A stretch of DNA of 64,000 bases from Corbicula japonica (GCA_038501625.1 JAZAYU010000007.1:3761685-3825684), one strand, 5' to 3'. Positions 31,151 to 44,022 are shown, numbered from the stretch's first letter. Program-made: numbers and translations. Notes: generated by a model from the letters alone, not told the origin.

Positions 31151-33624
31151 TCAAAACTACTTAAAGAATCATATTCAAATAAGGCGACATGAATTTTCGT
31201 TAACTGAGACTACACCCGCTACTGAAAATTGTATGACTTTTGTTTTTACCCCTAACTTTATTAATTGCATGTGGTATCTAAACGAATGTAGGGAATTTCG
31301 TTATTATTTAACAAAAAGAAGTGAAAATGATGTATCTTATTATGTTCCATGTTTAAAGAGTATACCCCGAATACCTGCTGAGAATTGTAAAAAGAATCAT
31401 CGGTGTATTTAGAACATATAACCATTAGTTCTAATTATTCACTTATTAAAACAAGTGTATGAAGAGAATAAGGTCGAGTTATGGATCTCTCTCCCTGTCT
31501 CCAATTACCTATTCAATATCAAGTTGTATGACGTGTTTATGGTAACAAAGTAAATTCGTCGAAAACAAAAGCTGAGACTTTATAATTACAAGATGCTTAA
31601 CCCGATTATCTTACTTTTGGGACTTGTAATTAGAAGCGATGAAATCTAAAGGAAAATCGTTGAATTATTCGATGCAATCATGCTATATTTCATCTTCCTG
31701 TAAGAAACGAAGCTTTGTCATCATTTATTCATCAGGAATACCAACACATTTATCAATTTGATTTGCCATGAAGAACAGATGCATCGGTTGTTAAAATGTG
31801 TACGTAAAATATTGATTATGCATCATTTATTATGTATTACATCTACAATAGAGCAGCTTTAAAAACTGTAGAAGCGGGGATCGCGATTGGGAACGCGATA
31901 CACGTAATTACTACAAATAACTGATACATGTAAGCTATTAATAGAAGCGATCGGCTCCATGGATCGTATCCATATATACAAAATGTAAACCACGTAAAGA
32001 GTCCCAATTACATACAAGGTATATTTTGCAAAAGCTAAATGTGTTTTATGTGGTACTGCATCAATTTCTAATGAAATGACATCTTCAAATCCTTTTTTCG
32101 AGCGTTATGAAACATGCTTCCGGTTTGACATTTTCTTAAAATAGTTTTCGGGGTTACAATTGCATTGTTCTTTAGATACATTACTACATAATGATGTCAG
32201 GAATTATTTGAAGTAATCTCCGGTCGATAAAACAATAATTGATATTTCAAACTACATAAATTTTAAAAGATCAAGCTACAAACACGTACACACATTCGTA
32301 AGTGTCAAAACTTTTTGAAACACTGTAAACTACAAACAGTTTGATAAAAGGCACTTTTGTAGTCTGAAATTATGTTGTTTGTGTTAACATTTTTATGTTT
32401 ATGATACATTAAGTTTTCTTTGTAATGGTTTTTTGATTACACCGATAAATAAAATATATGAGTTGAATTATTGGACTTAAACGTGAGTGTAAAGTTATCT
32501 CGTACAAACTACAAAAGTGTCTTTTCTAATTTTGAGTATTATATTTATTAACCATACGGAAGTAATCCTTTAAAACTAAACAATGTTTCTTTGTATTAAT
32601 AGCCAACTTAAGTTCATGAACAACTCTTTCTAACGCTAAAGTATCCGTGCTCTTAACACTCAAAAAAGTGGTGTTTGGTATTGCGAATGTTAATAAAGTT
32701 ATTACAGTTCCCGAAGCTCATGCCAAATCTGATTTCATACAAAGACATTAAAATATCAGGCGCCTTTTCAAGCATGCTTAATGCTTGGTATTACCGCATT
32801 ATACTTATCATTTCCACATCATATAATTAGATACAAGCCAATCATTACCATAGAAAAATCATTAGCAAGAAAATGGTTATTTAAACATTTCAAATCATGC
32901 CCGCTTTTCTAGAGCTTGCAAAAAACTGTCAAAGATTTCAGTAACACATCTTTGTTTTATAGTATTTTAGATACATGTACAAAGGTATCGTTACGACAAA
33001 TTTAGAAATTATGTTTTGTTAGCTACTACTCATTATCCATCGCTTATTCTCAGTTTAAGCTATTCAAAAAGCTTTATTTGTACAAGTATTGCGTCCTCTG
33101 TTGAATAAACTACAGTCTCCTAGATAGAATAACAGAATTGGCAAAAATTGAATTAAACAGGCTAATGCATCGGCAGCCAATTAGGCTATCTGACTTCTCG
33201 TTCTATGACCTTCTAATGGGAACTAACTCAATTTGTCTAAAACTCGCTGAGACATTATCATTACAAAAAGCCAAACAAACTTTTCCGTTTACTGGCGGCA
33301 CTTAAAATTAGAGGTCATTGAATCTAAAGAAAAAGTATTGGATCATTCGGCGCAATCACATTAATTTTGATTATCCTCTAAAAATAAAATCACCATTTAT
33401 TCATCAGGAATGCCTACAAATTCATCAGTTTACGTAAATAAATATAAAGAACGGACGAAACGCATGTTGGTATATTGTACCTTTGAAGATTGATCGTTTT
33501 GCTGCTAGTATATCGTTGAATAACATGACTATTCTTCTATATTTTTCATACTTTCTATATACGTGTGCAATTCATATGTAGCCTAACTTTGCAATTTTGT
33601 TTGATAAAAGAAAGTTAAACATGC
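31151..33624. other. AT-rich single-copy region with one old internal repeat
   Basis: 31600-31800 and 33300-33480 share ATCTAAAGGAAAATCGTTG-like and TCATTTATTCATCAGGAATA-like words, an old diverged pair. No gene, hairpin or tRNA box is supported. Confidence 0.5.
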
Positions 33625-33950
33625 ATACATGTATCAGGAATAGCCAGATTCAGAAAACCTCGGATAGGAACAGAGAGAATGGGTTTATCAATGACCAAAT
33701 TTCAAATAAGACACAACAATTAATTGACGAAAAAAAGAACTATAGGTGGTAACCGCTTTAAAACGATCATTATGAACAAATAATTTCAAGTTGTCTTGGT
33801 GAATTAACGCAAACCTATTCGTTAATAATTTTGCATGAACATATAAAATACAACGGTTTGACTACAAACAGTTAAGCAAAGTGATTGACTTCAACGAGGT
33901 AAATAAAGTGATCAATAAACGCTGAGCTTTGAAGAATATCATGCTGACGG
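33625..33950 (+). repeat. Family B, diverged copy
   Basis: TATCAGGAATAGCCAGATTC, GGTGGTAACCGC and GAGGTAAATAAAGTGATCAA follow the order of the long copy at 62466-63060. Confidence 0.6.
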
Positions 33951-34258
33951 CCTTTTTCGAATTAACAGATGTTTTGACAACTCGTGAACACAGGAATTAT
34001 GTTGGGTTTTTCTGGGTACGAAACTCGTGTCAATACGAATTCCTGAGCTCACTAAATGAAATATATTTCTATTATACAATTGTAGAAATATTTCTGTTGA
34101 TCAAACGAATTAAAAAAACGCGCAACAACCTGTTAACTATTAAACTAGAAAACTGTTTTTTTTTCTGGCTGAAAGACAGTACAATTGCAAAACTAAAATA
34201 GTAAATGTTGAAAATAAAAATGCCTAAGAAATATGGCTCTTATTCTCCTTTACCTGTG

Positions 34259-34391
34259 CTGAAGGTTATAAAGCTGAGATTGGAAACCAGTCTCAAATCT
34301 CAAGCATCTGATTGGCTGACCAGTCGCCATTTCAGCCAATCAGATGCTTGAGATTTGAGACTGGTTTCCATGCTCAGTTTTATAACCTTGG
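34259..34391. repeat. Family C foldback palindrome
   Basis: The outer arms are GAAGGTTATAAAGCTGAG and CTCAGTTTTATAACCTTG. The inner arms (ACCAGTCTCAAATCTCAAGC... and its complement) run to a short centre, CCAGTCGCCATT. It is nearly a perfect hairpin of about 60-bp arms with no coding. Confidence 0.93.
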
Positions 34392-34663
34392 GCTCTGACC
34401 TCATTGAAATAATGTCATATTGGTAGAAAGCTAGTTATTTAAGCGACCTTGTGGTAAGTAATTCGTTTGTTTATCACTGGAACTTGTAATACATGCACAT
34501 GTATAATCACAAACTCAAAAACATTTAAAAACATAAAAAGTTATGTCATTAATTAAGAACCCATATTGTACACAAAATGTTTTTTCAAAATGCATCAGTC
34601 TAAGATGTGCAGTAAGTAAAATAGAAAAATAAGACCAATAAAGTCTTTAGAATAAAGAGATGG

Positions 34664-34790
34664 AAAAGGCCCTTTGAAAACTACCGATCACGATAAATAT
34701 CATAACATTGCAGGCTTGGTTTAATTAAACTTGTTCATGGGTAGCAACGGGAACGCACGCTACTGTCTAGCCGCCCAGCTTCGGTTTGAG
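34664..34790 (+). repeat. Family A 5' fragment
   Basis: GCAGGCTTGGTTTAATTAAAC then GGGTAGCAACGGGAACGC...GCTACTGTC. Both hairpin arms carry changes, several of which leave G-T pairing possible in RNA. Confidence 0.7.
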
Positions 34791-36029
34791 CGCTACCCAA
34801 CAGCCAAGCTAACACGGCCTCAGTAGATGCCGGTGCTGATTGAAAGCCATTCTATGAACCAAAAAGTCTTTCGAACAGCTGAGATTCGTTGTTTGTTGTA
34901 AAGTCGAAAAAAGGAAATGTGGAAATTGAGGTAATACCGTATATGATCTTTGGAAAGATTGTTGAACATTTAAAAACAAAAATCAACGATGAAAGTTCTC
35001 AAAGACATGAAAATTAAAAGTATGCCATGAATGCAATGAATAACGGCCATTGTGTGTGTTGCTTTCTATCTAAATTGACTTTTGACATTTTAATTGAAAG
35101 CCGTGTCAGGGGTTTCCGATTGTGTTCCTTCCTGTGCCGACATTAGGTTTTTAAATAGGTTTTCAAGGTTTTCTATCAAGGTTTGATATATCTAGACGTG
35201 TTTTATTGTATGTTACTAAGAAAATATTAAGCATATTTGTATTCCCGGAAATTTTCTGAATCCGTTGCTAAAGTATATGATTTGTTAACAGAAACTCTAC
35301 CACTGCGATATGAAAGGCTATATCAGACCGAGCCTGCAACATGTTTGTAATTTAATTATGTTCAGTGTCTTTTAAAGTTACCTTTTCATCTATTTCATAA
35401 AAACAATTTCATTAAGTATATGTCTCTTACATCAATGTGCTCTGATGATCAAATAAACGAAACGCCATTTACATGTGTCTCATGCGCTTATCACATAATA
35501 ACTTCTTTCCCTTAAGTTCGAAAATTTATTTACATAATTATTTACTGTTTACTTATTTAATTTACGTAGAAGAAGTGTTTATTTGACAAAGAAAAATGAA
35601 GTAAAAACATTCAACATATTATTAAGCAGAAACTTTTGTCAAACTTGAGGGTTAATGTCACGTGCAGAGTAAGCCTCTCGAAAACAACTTCCGGTTTATC
35701 TTTGCTTGTCCGGTTTTTTCGCAAGCTACTAAACATATTGGTTCAATCAGCGATGGTTGATTATATGGTGATATTATAGATGGAGTTAAAAATAATTGGC
35801 TGTTTGATGGCTCTATATATTAATATGAACGTGTGAGATGACTTGAAACAATCTATTCCCATGAGATTTCGGGACGTTTTAAACGAGATACTCAAATTAA
35901 ATTCAACCACTGCAGTTTTCGCAGTAAATGCTGTTTTGGTTTCTATTTCATACTTAATGACACGCCGTCTAACTCTTTCCTAAACAAAGAATCTGCTTTG
36001 ATAATATACAAGGAAACACATTCCAAGTG
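34791..36029. other. AT-rich region with one reversed family A fragment
   Basis: 35318-35402 carries the family A 5' end in reverse (GACCGAGCCTGCAA ... CTTTTCATCTATTT). No gene is supported. Confidence 0.5.
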
Positions 36030-36400
36030 AACATAAAATGCCATTGAACACGACAACTATGAAAATATTGGAGGCTCGCTTTGATTGGGCCTGATGATGT
36101 GCAGTAATGGAAACGCATATTACTGACCACGCCGCCTAGCCAGGGTTGAGCGCAACTCAATATTTACACTTGTAAACAGTGCCAATTATGATGGTAGGCA
36201 TATGACGGTGAACATGGAACCTTCAATGCGGTATTTTCAGAATAGTAACCATTCCAAGTTCAGCGGCGTAAGGTTTCCAGATAGAAGACAACGAGAAAAC
36301 AATCGTCGGAACTGAACAGAATAGTATTTTGACAGGGGAATTGAGAACACAAATCCTGCGTATCACTGATGTTGACCTAAGGCAAACATTCAAAAGCAAG
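36030..36400 (+). repeat. Family A, long copy
   Basis: GGAGGCTCGC..GGGCCTG, GCAGTAATGG..ATATTACTG and GGGTTGAGCGCAACTCAA, then the body with GCGGTATTTTCAG. Minus-strand frames here are shadows of the repeat. Confidence 0.82.
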
Positions 36401-38347
36401 AGATGTATCATATATATGAATATACAATAATCGAGGCCATACTTGCCGTGATATATAGTCGTTAAATAATTAAAATTCAACTTTAAAAGAAAGATGCACC
36501 AGACAGGATTTTATCAGACGAACTATTGCATGTCTAGCCATCCTTTAGACAGTGTATGTTTTTATTTCATTTCCGATCTTCAAATTTAATCATATGTCAA
36601 CAAACAGACATAGTTATTATATACGGTATAAAAACTATAATAGTAACAGAAACGAAATTAATTCCCCATATCCATGACGTTTTCTTATAAGAGCAATAGC
36701 GAAACAAAAACATAATTTTGCGTGGGCAGTAAAAGGATAGATCATCAGGCTGGAATATTTTCATATTTCTCGTGTTCGATGGCTCAATTTAATAAAAGAA
36801 TATTAATTTAGCGCTAGGACAAATAAAACTTGTAAAACTGTACAAATTATTAAATTTGTCAAGACATGATCATGTGTTATAATTTAAAACTTCGATTGGG
36901 AGGCGTTTGTTTAATTAATTAAGTAGAATTTTAGAAACTACCAAACTTTTAATCGTAAATTGTGAGAAAGGATGTATTTGCATATGTAGCTACTCTTGAA
37001 GAATTTTCGCTTTCATCATTTCATCTTTTCCTCTGTACTTTTCGGATGCGTGGGGAGGCTGTAATTTTTCAGAGTGTAGCAATTCTTGATATCAAATAAA
37101 ATCACACAGTAAAAACCGTCCTTAAAAATCTCTGAACAGAGAGGTAGAATCGTTTTCGTTTGAGTCTCTGTATTTTTTTTTAAATAATTACATGAAAAGG
37201 TGAGACGGTTTTGTTTCTGTAATTTCTTTTCTCGCAAGCAAAACTAATTTACATTTGCGGAACAATAAATTTACAATATAATATTATAGTGTAAAAACAT
37301 TTGAAAAATAGTTTTCCTTGTTTCTACTGAAAAAGAATGGTTAATTTCTCGGGTTTAAGAGCTTTTTTGCAAAATATGTTGAGAGATAAGGAAAACAATC
37401 TAAAAATGAAACGTGATTGATAGTTTCATTTGCAGGACAAACATAGATAGCCAAGATGTCAGGAAAATGATTGTATACTTCATGAATTGAAACGATGTTG
37501 CGATACTGTGTTGAACAAATATTTACGGAGACATTTTTTTCAAAATTGGTATTGAGGTTACCATAGAGATACGCTACTTACATACCGGATAAATGTAACC
37601 GCGTTTACCGGGAAAGGAAAATCCTAACTTTCCTAAAGGAACAGATACCGTCAGCAAAGCCTTGTTACCGCCCCACGGCCCCACTGTGACGGATTTTATA
37701 TTCCTTCACTATCTAAGTGTATCATATAAATTAGTCACCTTACGAACGATCTAGATATATTGTTAGTCTTCCTAATTTGCATTTTGTACTTTTTCTAAAC
37801 TGTGTTATAAGCTCTAGAACGTTTTACAAAGATATAATATATAGACACCCTCAGAATGTAAACGTGGGGCATCACCATCTAAACATGGAAAATTTAATAT
37901 ATTTAAACAATCATTTGACTTCGATTTCCAACCGTAAGTACGTTCTCAGGGAGATTTAAATGTCGAAATTGACTGATGAACAGTAAATTCTTTTTACGAA
38001 AAAAAAACACAAATTGAACTTCCATTCTCGTACAAAAAAAAAACAAATTGAACTTCCATTATTTCGATCGTGACATGGAAACTATAGAACAAATAATTAT
38101 GGTATGGAACGTGATATTCCACTGATCTTGTACGCCGTTAACAGGCGTGAATGGTGTGGCACTCGCTCTTACGTGATCATCGGTATATTAATTAAACTCC
38201 TTGAATACAAAGCAAGATATTCCATTTTTATTATAAACATTCTCTTAAATTTATATTTTATTGTAATTATGTAAATAAAACAACAGGAAAAATTGTTTTT
38301 GTATTTGTTTACAAGACGTTAACGACAAAAATCACATGAAAATTAGT
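36401..38347. other. AT-rich region with reversed A, B and D fragments
   Basis: Reversed family A fragment at 36725-36790, reversed family B fragment at 37010-37090 (GCGTGGGGAGGCTG) and family D at 37330-37470 (GAGAGATAAGGAAAACAATC). A short direct repeat AAATTGAACTTCCATT occurs at about 38012 and 38044. No gene is supported. Confidence 0.55.
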
Positions 38348-38366
38348 GACCGCAAGGTGGCGCTAG
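38348..38366 (+). promoter_or_regulatory. CTCF-like motif
   Basis: GACCGCAAGGTGGCGCTAG closely follows the bilaterian CTCF core (CCNCNAGGTGGCGCTA). It is a single motif and binding is not shown. Confidence 0.45.
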
Positions 38367-38639
38367 TTATTCTCTGAAGACGCCATAAACCGACATCAAA
38401 AATATAATTTTTTAAAAGTGAATGATTTGAACTATCTTTGGTATAAATTTCATTGAAATCTAAGAGATAGTCCATTTTCGCCCTTCTAACGTCACGAACG
38501 TGTCCATCTACCTTAAATAATTATGTCTCTATGAAACACGTTTGTCCCATTCGTACACTTTGTCGTAAATGGGGGTCGCAGTTTACGATACAACCCGTTC
38601 GTAATTTTTTAATAAATAGCAGCCATTAATCGTAAATGT

Positions 38640-39070
38640 GAACCCGATGGGTGTGCCTTGGAAAGGTCATTGGTTAACAATTTGCCACTTGGGGTTTAAA
38701 ACAGGTTCAAGGATGCACCAACCTCACACTTGCACCAACAGGATCTTATATTACCAAACAAGTATAAGTTGTCTTGATGAAATAACTCTATCCCATCCAT
38801 CAACTAAACAATTTTGTATGAAAAAGCACACAAACATATTCACATAAGAAGCTTATTGCATTTAAAAAGCAATAGGGCGGGTATTCAATGGCCTTATCGA
38901 GATCATAGCCCCTAGAGCCAAACAGGAAGAACACGTTGACCGGGATAAAAATTTCAACCGCACAGTCACCTCTTATAAATTCGTTAATTACAGAATTCCT
39001 GCAAGAAAGCAACAAAACATGCTCGGGAAATTCTGTCCTCGTGAAATTGCTCATCAACGATTGCAAGAAA
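38640..39070 (+). repeat. Family B, middle and 3' part
   Basis: CAATTTGCCACTTGGGGTTT, GGATGCACCAACCTCACACTT, AAGTTGTCTTGATGAAATAA and GACCGGGATAAAA match the order at 62466-63060. Small frames on both strands are shadows. Confidence 0.7.
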
Positions 39071-39440
39071 CCTAATACAAACACATTTCACAGACTTTCT
39101 CAAGCATAATAAACTGATTGCAATACATAATGCACGCAATTTGTCTTCTGCGATGGTTCAAGCTGTCATAATTCTATCTGGTCTTTGAGTTATGGAACAC
39201 ATAACGTTCGTCGTTATTAAAGCGAATATTACGTTAAGAACATCAAGAACAGTAAGATGAATCTTACAAGAAATAATGAGTTCGGAAAAAAATAAAACAA
39301 ATAATTACTTTTAATGTGTCAGTTTAAAGTTATGGACATCATCAGTCAGCTTCTTACCGTTTACAAAATAGAGCGAATCTAATTCTTTGCAATTCTGTTT
39401 GAATTTAAAAGCAGAATTATGTTACATATAAGTTACTCAT

Positions 39441-39536
39441 TGCCACTACCTGGGAGTAAACCCTCATCGTCACGACGACAGCGCCTAGCCCTGCAATTTC
39501 CACAACGCAATCAATTGAGCAAACCGGGACAACCCC
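39441..39536 (-). mobile_element. tRNA-derived SINE head
   Basis: On the minus strand: TTGTCCCGGTTTGCTCAATTG (A box region), GAAATTGCAGGGCTAGGCGC, and GAGGGTTTACTCCCAGG (decayed B box). Same family as 24311. Confidence 0.75.
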
Positions 39537-40246
39537 CAAAAAGGTTGATCAGATAGCCCTGATATACCTTATCATCACTTTAAAGAAAATAATTTCACTA
39601 TTTTTCAGGGCATGACGAAATGTAAAACAAGCGTATCTGAGTCCAGCAATAACCACTTAAATCTGCCTATATTGATCTTTCATATATTAACATAAACGTT
39701 CTCATTATAAATTATTAACAAACAACAGCGAGTAAGTACAATGTATGGCAGCGTCACTCTGTTCTCAATCAGTTGAATTTTCTATTTCGATTTGCCAGCC
39801 CATTTTCGAACATAAATGTTTTTTAATTTGTCACCTGCGATAACAGACACATAGAGATCCTATTTTCTGGCGGAGGTGTCCGGGAGTCCCCCAACATTTA
39901 CTTTAAATAAAATGTTGCCTTTATACTTGGAAAATATCATCTGCATGAAAAAGTATTCTGTGACTACAAGAATGATATCTCATGTTCCCCTAAATTTTAT
40001 TTATGTCCCTTTATATAATGAATTTAATATGAAAAATTAAACGTTTTTTATACTTTGAATGTACTTCTAATATTTATTTTATACTTGGAAGATATCATTT
40101 GCATAAACAAATAAATATGTGACTTTAAGAATTATAACTCCTGTCACTTATTTTGAGTTATGCCCCTTTCAAACAACATGAATATGAAGCTTAAATGTAT
40201 TTTAACTTAGAAAGAAGGCGCCCTTTTCACTTAATACTGAATATAT
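39537..40246. other. AT-rich region, old internal repeats
   Basis: Words such as TACTTGGAAAATATCATCTGCAT / TACTTGGAAGATATCATTTGCAT and TTATGCCCCTTTCAA recur near 39925, 40083, 40155 and 40565, an old diverged tandem of roughly 150-160 bp. No gene is supported. Confidence 0.5.
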
Positions 40247-40496
40247 GAGGCACGCCACGGAAAAGGTACCTTCGGTCATTTTTTGTGTCATTTTTGTTGT
40301 TACTATATGTAGAAAGAACTATCAAATTTCTATTATTTTCTCATAACAAAACAGTGATTTTGTTACACGTTTTGACAATAAAATGGTATTTTTACAGCGA
40401 ATTGCATAATAATTAATGTCGTCTGCTCTACTTAATGACGTCGTTTCAAGGATTGACGTCAACTGCCCGAAGGTACCTTTTCCCGTGGCGTGCCTC
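40247..40496. mobile_element. 250-bp MITE with about 29-bp terminal inverted repeats
   Basis: The left end GAGGCACGCCACGGAAAAGG (40247 on) and right end CCTTTTCCCGTGGCGTGCCTC (to 40496) are inverted repeats of about 29 bases with one inserted C, and both continue into GGTACCTTCGG / CCGAAGGTACC. TAT lies on both sides, compatible with a 3-bp target duplication. There is no coding. A partial relative in the opposite sense is at 49503-49590, and its inner sequence (ATGTCGTCTGCTC...TTAATGACGTC) also recurs at 16708 and 26568. Confidence 0.85.
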
Positions 40497-40819
40497 TATT
40501 ATATTATCAACATAAACCAATCTGTGACAACAAAATCAGTAACTCCTGTTCCACTATTTATGAGTTATGCCCCTTTCAATTTTCTTGAATATGAAGTTGT
40601 CTTGTATTTGTTAAGTTAAAAATTAGACGTTCTATACTCGGTTTCTATTATTTGCATTATCCTATTTATCTGTTACAACAAGAACAGCAACTCCTGTTTC
40701 GCTCTATTAAGTTATGCCTTTTTCAAAAGGCTTTTACATGAAACCGTTTAATGTACGATGCGTATAATTTTGTAATTAATTGTCCTATTTATAAGACATA
40801 TGGAAAAAAGAAAATACAA

Positions 40820-40868
40820 ACGTACATTGTAAATATATGCAAATAATGACCAGTTAGAACTTTGGAAA
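40820..40868. repeat. Possible right-end fragment of the 2768-3312 MITE
   Basis: CAAATAATGACCAGTTAGAAC followed by TTTGG resembles the MITE 3' end CAAATAGTGACCAATTAGAAC. The outermost bases are lost. Confidence 0.5.
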
Positions 40869-41023
40869 ACACTGTCAAATAGATACATATTGTCCAAATG
40901 GTGCAAAGAATAAAGTTTATATTGTATGATGATATGCATTACACTTTCAGTATAATTGAAATGAAATGAATGATAAGAAAATTCGTATATTTTGTATTCA
41001 ATTTAAATAACTGACATTATTTC

Positions 41024-41214
41024 CGCGAATTAAATTGTTGTGACTTGATATCCGCGAATTAAATTGTCGTGGCATTATATACGCGAATTAAATCATTGTG
41101 ACATAAAATCCGCGAAATAGATTGTTGTGACATAATATCCTTGAATTAAATTTTTGAGGCATAATATCCGCGAATTAAAATGTTGTGACATAACATTCGC
41201 GAATGAAATTGTTG
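41024..41214. repeat. Tandem array, seven units of exactly 29 bp
   Basis: The core CGCGAATTAAAT recurs at 41024, 41053, 41082, 41111, 41140, 41169 and 41198, always 29 bases apart despite many substitutions between units. The spacer part reads TGTTGTGACATAATATC. No protein gene. Confidence 0.93.
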
Positions 41215-41711
41215 ATGTTAAAGATTTTGGAAACAATTTTATAGATTTCTGCTTATTTGTCTCATCTCAGCGATTTCTAAAACTAAAAAAAACACGATCA
41301 AGTAAATCACGAGTAAAAGAGGCCATTTTTGATATGCATATTTCACTTTTTTCCTAACAAGCCATTTAACCACAGTTTTGGAGTACGTAGGACACCTGCC
41401 CATGCGGTGTGTCAAAATGGTTATTCTGTTAAGAAACACCAAAAAAAAACAATATTTAATCAATGTGTGTCAGCGCTAAGCCTACTTTTAAGCGTATACA
41501 TTTTGCTCAATATTTTTAAGTGGGGATAGACTTAATAAAATTGATTCTGCCTTTTAAACATCGTATATCAAACTGTCAGCTGAGAACGTGTTTGTTATAT
41601 GGAGCATAAAGTTAACGATATGTACGACTAGTTACGTAAGTGAAATGGTTTATTTTAGCCACATACAAAATTACAGACCTTCCTCTTAGAATTGTAGTTA
41701 ATGAAATAAGA

Positions 41712-42010
41712 ACTATAAAAGCCAACGAACAGGACAAATAGGAAACTATTGCAGGCTCGGTTTGATAGAGCCTGTTCAAGGTTAGTTATGGAAATTCATA
41801 TTACTTCCCACGACGCCTAGCCCGGGTTGAACGCAACTCAATATTTACACATTAAGGGAACAATTGAGATCGATCCCAAACAATGGTGAGCATGGAAATT
41901 TCAAAGCGGTATTTTCAGAAATATACTATACCATAATCAGCGCCGTGCGGGTCCCGAGATAACTCACTGGGGTGGGCATAACAGAGAAAACAAAAAAAAT
42001 CAAAATGATA
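41712..42010 (+). repeat. Family A copy, diverged 3' side
   Basis: GCAGGCTCGGTTTGATAGAG..., CGACGCCTAGCCCGGG, TTGAACGCAACTCAATATTT and GCGGTATTTTCAG in family order. Confidence 0.8.
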
Positions 42011-42592
42011 AAAAAGCCGATATAGGCAAAACAGAAAACACAATGTAATGTTTTAGGAAATATAGTTATATCTGAAAGAATTATTAACAAATCTATAAGC
42101 ATTATAAATTAATTAAATAAATTTAACCAATTTGTTAGCTTTATACATTAATTACACAGATCAAAATTCAAACTTTCCCGAAATAAGATTGGAAACATCA
42201 TGATTCAATAACGCAGTTTTTTTTGCAAATAAAAAATTATGAAGTCAATAGGAAGTTATCACCAATGTTTATTTTGGAAGTAGTTGTATTCAAAAATCAA
42301 TTTGGTGAAAGCAAAAAATATTTTGGTTTGGTATTTTCGTAAATAAAAGCTAAGCTATTTAAAACCAATGTGAGTTGCACAAAAATGATCTTTAATTAAC
42401 TGTATCTGATCTATATGTATCAGCTCACTCAAACCATAAAGTTATATTTTCACTTTTCTGGATGTCATAAACTTCATACAAGTTATTTTACACGTGCTAA
42501 ATCTGTTTAAGACACATCTGTAAAAGATATCGAATAAACTCATTATTTAGGAAAGAGGAGATAACAAGTATTACTAAGGTTGTATGCACTGC
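42011..42592. other. AT-rich spacer, no feature seen
   Basis: Nothing supportable. Confidence 0.5.
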
Positions 42593-42784
42593 TGATGATT
42601 ACTGACAGGTCACACACGTGTATTTGATGATTACTGACAGGTCACACACGTGTATTTGATGATTATTGACAGGTCACACACGTGTATTTGATGATTACTG
42701 ACAGGTCACACACGTGTATTTGATGATTACTGACAGGTCACACACGTGTATTTGATGATTACTGACAGGTCACGCACGTGTATT
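42593..42784. repeat. Tandem array, six units of 32 bp
   Basis: Units start at 42593, 42625, 42657, 42689, 42721 and 42753, with only two substitutions among them. Each holds GACAGGTCAC (an AGGTCA half-site) and ACACGTGT (a CACGTG E-box), seven bases or so apart. The near-identity says recent expansion. Confidence 0.97.
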
Positions 42785-43770
42785 TGCAGTCATATATGTT
42801 GTAAGATTATCCTATCCTCACTGTCGTGTAACAGCTGTCTTGTACCAAAAGTTTAGTGCTTTGCGGTAGTTCTCAAGATGGCGACCAAAACAGGGGGCAA
42901 AACGTATATGTTGTGTTGTTTCCAATTTGAACACATACTGTTTGGCATAGAAAGTTTAACCTGAATCATATGATGAAAAGGATTATAGGAGTCAGTAATT
43001 AATAAATTGTTTCTTTTAAACATAAGTTGGTAAGAAATAATTTGTTACGATAGATAGGTGCAATCAATGAACGAAAAACACAAATTAAGTCTTAAGTTAC
43101 CTTCATAGACAACCAGTGGTAAAATAGAATCGTCAAGTATAGGTGTCGCATATAAATTAGTCATGCTAATAGAAAGAAATGTATTTTACAGGGCAGCCGT
43201 TTTCATGAAAACAGAAGACTAAGTGTTCCATATAATAGTTATACCACAAGATAAGCAATTAGAGGCCTTTCATATAAATATCCCATATAATAGGTCAGAA
43301 AAAGTTGTCAGAGAATAAATTATCAAAAACAATCGTCGGCCTTGCTTCAATTTTGAAAAAGCTACATTGCTCACTTATTTCTTTTAATTACAATGTCAAA
43401 AGGACACGATTTCCTTCAACAATCAATCACTGAATCAACAGTCATTTTCATCATATGATCCAAGTTTACCTTTCTATACCGAACAGTATGTATAAAATGG
43501 GAAACAACAAAGCACATTACATTGTTCCTTCTAGTTTGGTCTCCATCTTGAGAACTGCCACAGGGCACTTAGCATTTGGTACTGGGCAGCAGTTGCACGA
43601 CAGTGATCCTAGGCTATTCTTATTGTATAGTTTTGGAGAAACGGATTACTTTTAACAATTTCATTGTTACAACAAGCTCCTGATCCAAAGAATGCAGGCT
43701 AGAATCCCATCAGAATATCTAATGATATTCATCTGCAATGTCCTCAATCTAAATGCGAAGCGAATACAGA
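42785..43770. other. AT-rich spacer
   Basis: Contains CAAGATGGCGACC near 42876, similar to a YY1 motif. No gene is supported; the small frame at 43455-43655 has no recognisable content. Confidence 0.45.
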
Positions 43771-43913
43771 GCTGAATGTTATGAAACTGAGATGAGAAAC
43801 CAGTCTCAAATCACAAGCATCTGATTGGCTGAACTATAGGCTCGTCGCAATTTCAGCCAATCAGATGCTTGAGATTTGAGACTGGTTTCCATGCTCAGTT
43901 TTATAACCTTAGG
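43771..43913. repeat. Family C foldback palindrome
   Basis: Same arms as 34259-34391 (AACCAGTCTCAAATC...GATTTGAGACTGGTT) with a different centre, GAACTATAGGCTCGTCGCAA. Confidence 0.92.
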
Positions 43914-44022
43914 CACTGGTTTCAACCCACGGAACATAAAGCTGAAACATCTTGCTAAATTTAAGCCAGAAAATACGGTTAAACAAATCAAATGTTTTTT
44001 CATGACTAATCAATAGGTAACT

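Noticed and set aside
41024..42784. Regular 29-bp and 32-bp arrays as CRISPR-like repeats
   Set aside because: Units are joined head to tail without unique spacers, in an animal genome with no cas genes. They are minisatellites.
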